The notes below the pieces were generated by a model. It worked only from the letters and a program-made list of their open reading frames with translations. It did not search any database and was not told the origin of the DNA. The position numbers and the translations under genes are program-made. Shown here piece after piece: positions 60,780-64,000 of a stretch of DNA of 64,000 nucleotides. The DNA comes from Tetrastigma voinierianum (lineage: Eukaryota > Streptophyta > Magnoliopsida > Vitales > Vitaceae). The stretch lies in assembly GCA_016808115.1 (NCBI GenBank), contig JAEQBH010005286.1, positions 81,001 through 145,000 of the forward strand, given 5' to 3'. Positions within the stretch are counted from its first letter, which is position 1; every line of letters starts with the position of its first letter.

Positions 60780-61930
60780 TGAGTTCTGTGAATTCGTCAT
60801 GAAAATGGCCGTAATTATTAAATACGAAATCCATTCTTCTTGGTGACAAGCAGGGCGAGTTCGATATTTGAGATGCATGTGAATGTCAATTCTATAGTGA
60901 AGTGGATCATCTTTGTTAAATGCGAAATCACATTGCTCTTGAATGACAAGCAGTCAGATTCGGCAAATTTGAATGCGTCATGAATGTCGAATTCTATAGT
61001 CAAAGTGAATCATCTTGTTAAATGCGAAATCACATTGCTCTTGAATGACAAACGGACGAGTTCGACAAGCGAATCGTCATGAATGTCAATTCTATAGTCA
61101 AAGTGAATCATCTTGTTAAATGCGAAATCACATTGCTCTTGAATGACAAGCAGACGAGTTAAACAGCGAATCATCATGAATGTCAATTCTATAGTCAAAG
61201 TGAATTATCTTTATTAAATCGCGAATCATTGCTGAGATAATAACTAGGCGAGTTCGACAAGAATACAGCCATTAGATATGTCGAATTCTATAGCCAAATG
61301 TGAGACGGTGATATTGAATGTGAGATCACATTGCTAGAGATAATAAACAGGCGGGATTCGACAGCGAATACATCATGAATGTCAATTCTATAGTCAAAGT
61401 GAGATCATATTGTTAAATCTTGAAATCACATTACTCTTGAATGACAAAGCGGGGCGGGATTCACCAAGCGAATGCATTAGTGAATCGCCGAATTCTATAG
61501 TCATATGTGAGGCGGTACAATGGTGAATGCGAAATCACATTGCTGCGGAATGACAAAGCGAGGCGAGTTAATGGCCCGAATGCATTCGTGAATGTCGAAT
61601 TCTATAGCCATATGTGAGACGGTAATAATTGAATCTTGAAAATCACATTGCTCTTGAATGACAAACGAGACGAGGATTCAACAAGCTGAATCATCCGTGA
61701 ATGTCGAATTCTATAGCCATATGTGAGGTGGTAAATAATTGAATGAAATACATTGCTCTCTTGAATGACAAAGCGAGGCGAGTTAACAAGCGAATCTGTC
61801 GTGAATGTAAATTCTATAGCCATATGTGACGGTGATATTGAATATGAGATCACATTGCTCTTGAATGACAAACAGACGGATTCAACAAGCGAGAATCATC
61901 ATGAATGTCAAATTCTATAGTCATATGTGA
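60780..61930 (+). repeat. Satellite-like array of about 103-bp units, eleven copies
   Basis: The phrase TCAATTCTATAG or TCGAATTCTATAG recurs near 60886, 60987, 61085, 61183, 61284, 61380, 61490, 61598, 61700, 61806 and 61909, with spacing from about 96 to 110 bases. Each unit also carries AAATCACATTGCTCTTGAATGAC (or a variant) and a GGCGAGTTCGACAAGCGAAT-like part. The units differ by small indels and substitutions. Confidence 0.93.
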
Positions 61931-62159
61931 AATCACAAATCAAAAAGCCAAATGATGGTATTGAAAAGTGTTTTGTATAAGTATTTTTACATTACACGGA
62001 CATGGTAAAAAGGCATCATTTTGTAAATGCATTTTATTGAATGTGAATGTTATGGGTGTTTTGAAATTGTAAATGGTCATGGGATTGCCCGAAAAGAAGT
62101 GTTTTTGCTTAATTAAGAGGTCAAAAATAGAATAACATAAACAACATGTTTTGGAAAGA

Positions 62160-62345
62160 TAATTGAAAGCGTCCAGATGAAGCCAGGGCTCCGGCTTGGA
62201 TCATGGCCGGGTCAAATCGAGTTCGGGTCGCGACACTTTTGAAAATAAAATTTAATAAATCAAGAATGAATGCTTTGATTAAACGTCGGAGTACTTAGGG
62301 CTCCGGCTTGGATCATGGCCGGGTGAAGTCGAGGGGATCGGTCGC
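62160..62345 (+). repeat. 124-bp-period repeat, two copies
   Basis: AGGGCTCCGGCTTGGATCAT followed by GGCCGGGT occurs at about 62184 and 62308, each followed by a decayed GGTCGCGAC or GGTCGCGTT and AAAATGAAATTTAAT-like text. Confidence 0.9.
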
Positions 62346-63165
62346 GTTGCTGAAAATGAAATTTAATATATAGGAAACAAAATGTTTTAAACGGGCATCC
62401 CAGATCATGAAATGTATTTTCTAAAGGGAGTTGATTAATGGCTTCGGTCGTGATAATGGTAAGAGTATAATATGTATGGGTATTAGTTGGATTTTACCCT
62501 GTAGTTATTTAATATGACTTGATATGGTCCGATTTGCCATTGCATATGAATAAGTTGTTTGAATATGATATGCCATACATGTAGAAGATAGGAATTGAAA
62601 CTTGTAAAAGATATGACACATGGAGATAGTGATATGGAATCTGAAAAAGGGTAAAATCTACATGTATAATTTGATATGAGTTAGAAGTCACATAAGAATA
62701 GGCTTCATTATATGCATAGTAAATGTAAAAAGATAGTGACGGAGATTATTGTTATTGGTCGTTATTGTCTATATATGTTCCACTAGCGTAAAAGCTTAGC
62801 ACTAATTCAATCAGGTGGCAGAGTGCGAAGGAGGTAAAGAGGGGGACATTCCACACGTGATGCGGGCCATCTCAGAGATAGGTGCTCACCAGCATTGTTC
62901 CGCGATCTCTGATGTTAGTATTAGATATGTATATGTATATGTGTATTTGTATAAGAAATGGGACTTAGTAAATTTGTATAAATTTTAATGGATACCACTC
63001 CGGTGGTAGTTCATTTTTAATTGTAAATGATTGTTGGTTATTACAAAATTATTTGTATACCACAGATACAAGTTCAGCTTAGAAAAAAAAAAAAAAAAAA
63101 ATGAGTCCCAGTATGTGGTTGCCTGGCCGGTTCGGTTCGCCATTCGGGTGGAGGGATCGGGGCAT

Positions 63166-63414
63166 ATTTACTTCAGGTTACATAGAGGAGGAGGAGGGAC
63201 CACCTAAATAACATAACTTAAGAGGAAAAGCCCATTTTGAAGGAAACTATTTTCGATCGGTTTAGTATCATCAAAATGTATATCCATCAAAATCCCATTT
63301 TGAGTAGCTAACCATTTAGGAGGAGGGTCCACCTAAATAACCTAAATCATATTCGTTTTGGTTTTTATCTATTTTAATGGTCTATGAAAAACCATTTTTA
63401 TGATCTTAATTTAT
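63166..63414. other. Short spacer with an internal repeat
   Basis: GGAGGAGGGACCACCTAAATAAC (63188) recurs as GGAGGAGGGTCCACCTAAATAAC (63320). Otherwise nothing is recognised. Confidence 0.5.
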
Positions 63415-64000
63415 TGTTTTTGGTGTTCTTTCTGTTTTTCAAAAGAAAAAAAAAGAACCAAATGTTTTTCTCATTCTTTTTGGTAAGAAAAAATAATTTT
63501 CAAAAACTATAACCAAACAGTACCTAAAATTTCCAAAAACCTTTGAGATCAAATTAGGATGTTTTCCATGGAAGCAATCCAAAGACAAGTGATTGAAAAT
63601 TTCCAGCTCTTTAAGAAAATCCCTACTTTGATGAAAGAACTTTTTTGAAGGAAAGCGTTTTTATACGGATGCGATATATTACAAAAACTTTTATAGAATC
63701 ACTTTTTTGAATTTTCTCTAAGCGTTTATGATAAACCTTTGTCGAGGAAAATGTTTTTATTATAAGTGTTATTACAAAAAGTAGTGTCCATTAATTCCTT
63801 AGTACGTTATAAGAAAAGAAATGAAATATTTAATATTAATATTCTAATTTAATTTAGTTAAATTTATTGAATAATGTAAAACAAATTATGATTATAACAT
63901 GTTTATGATTTTTAAATTTTGTAAGTTTAACTCGTAAAATCAGTATAAAGATTTGGGGGGAGGGATGATTTTATCATATTTGGTGCTTCCAATGCACCTT
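63415..64000. repeat. Dispersed repeat D, copy C, runs to window end
   Basis: Opens TTTTGGTGTTCTTTCTG and matches copies A and B at ATCAAATTAGGATG, then TTTTCCATGG and CAATCCAAAGACAAG. It then jumps to the end part of copy A (compare 9840-9950 and 10100-10215): CGAGGAAAATG, then TTTTATCATATTTGGTGCTT. The middle (about 8400-9770 of copy A) is absent, so C is an internally deleted copy. Confidence 0.7.

Larger units (their letters stand above)
58960..63165 (+). mobile_element. LTR-like block containing several tandem arrays
   Basis: Its texture is like the solo LTR at 48927-52186: both have a GGATGATCCAATTGGATTGATTCC-like passage (59665; compare 49728), an A-rich run followed by a GC-richer end (63080-63165), and no genes. 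It includes the arrays at 59980-60550, 60780-61930 and 62160-62345. Its ends were not fixed; GGATCGGGGCATA near 63162 is a plausible right end. Confidence 0.45.

Noticed and set aside
60780..61930. Regular repeats that could suggest a CRISPR array
   Set aside because: Units are long, degenerate and contiguous with no unique spacers, and the DNA is clearly plant.
1..64000. tRNA and rRNA genes
   Set aside because: I looked for cloverleaf-like blocks with the conserved GGTTCGAATCC-type arm and for rRNA text and found none that held up. A tRNAscan-SE run would be decisive.
1..64000. A new multi-gene defence or biosynthetic system
   Set aside because: Only two host-type genes are recognisable and neither clusters with partner genes; everything else that can be read is retroelement or simple repeat.

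Overview
The window looks like nuclear DNA of a flowering plant, most likely a eudicot, and most of it is nested, decayed LTR retrotransposons. The evidence is two plant-type host genes with GT-AG introns, Ty3/gypsy and Ty1/copia polyprotein remnants of plant lineages, a primer-binding site matching plant initiator tRNA-Met, long TA tracts and several minisatellites. Species cannot be named. No prokaryotic operon, CRISPR array, rRNA or convincing tRNA gene was seen. All family assignments come from reading motifs by eye; no search was run.

Layout. 1-1.64 kb holds two gypsy LTR pieces. 1.64-7.59 kb is the only gene-bearing island: a minus-strand PPR gene resembling Arabidopsis At2g35030 (3.2-4.9 kb) and a plus-strand F-box/LRR-type gene (leader about 5.3 kb, coding 6.18-7.59 kb). 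Both are recognisable along their length but carry small frameshifts. 7.6-13.7 kb is AT-rich and holds a dispersed repeat (copy A) and a gypsy LTR that ends at a clear primer-binding site, followed by a gag fragment to 14.34 kb. 14,342-29,347 is one large minus-strand gypsy element of the Tat/Athila type, with two LTRs of about 2.4 kb, a near-matching 5-bp target duplication and reverse transcriptase, RNase H and integrase remnants in the expected order. 29.3-31.1 kb holds further dispersed repeats (copy B).

31.1-43.1 kb is a nested block. A minus-strand Ty1/copia element is split: its integrase tail lies at 42.58-43.01 kb and its reverse transcriptase at 31.94-33.03 kb. Between them sits a minus-strand, pol-deleted gypsy element (33.0-42.58 kb), whose 5' LTR is split by a solo LTR (39,251-41,210) with a perfect CAACT target duplication. 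43.1-48.0 kb holds more LTRs of the same broad family. 48.0-57.0 kb is a plus-strand chromovirus-like gypsy element whose pol is split by a 3.26-kb solo LTR. 57-59 kb is largely unassigned. 59-63.2 kb is LTR-like DNA full of tandem arrays (a short-unit array, a ~103-bp satellite and a 124-bp repeat). The window ends in copy C of the dispersed repeat.

I found no multi-gene functional system. The most interesting features are the nested insertion history, a palindrome array (core TGTCGCGACA) shared by two different gypsy elements, the satellite-like arrays inside LTR-like sequence, and the conflict between well-conserved host-gene content and pervasive small indels. That conflict could mean pseudogenes or uncorrected sequencing errors.
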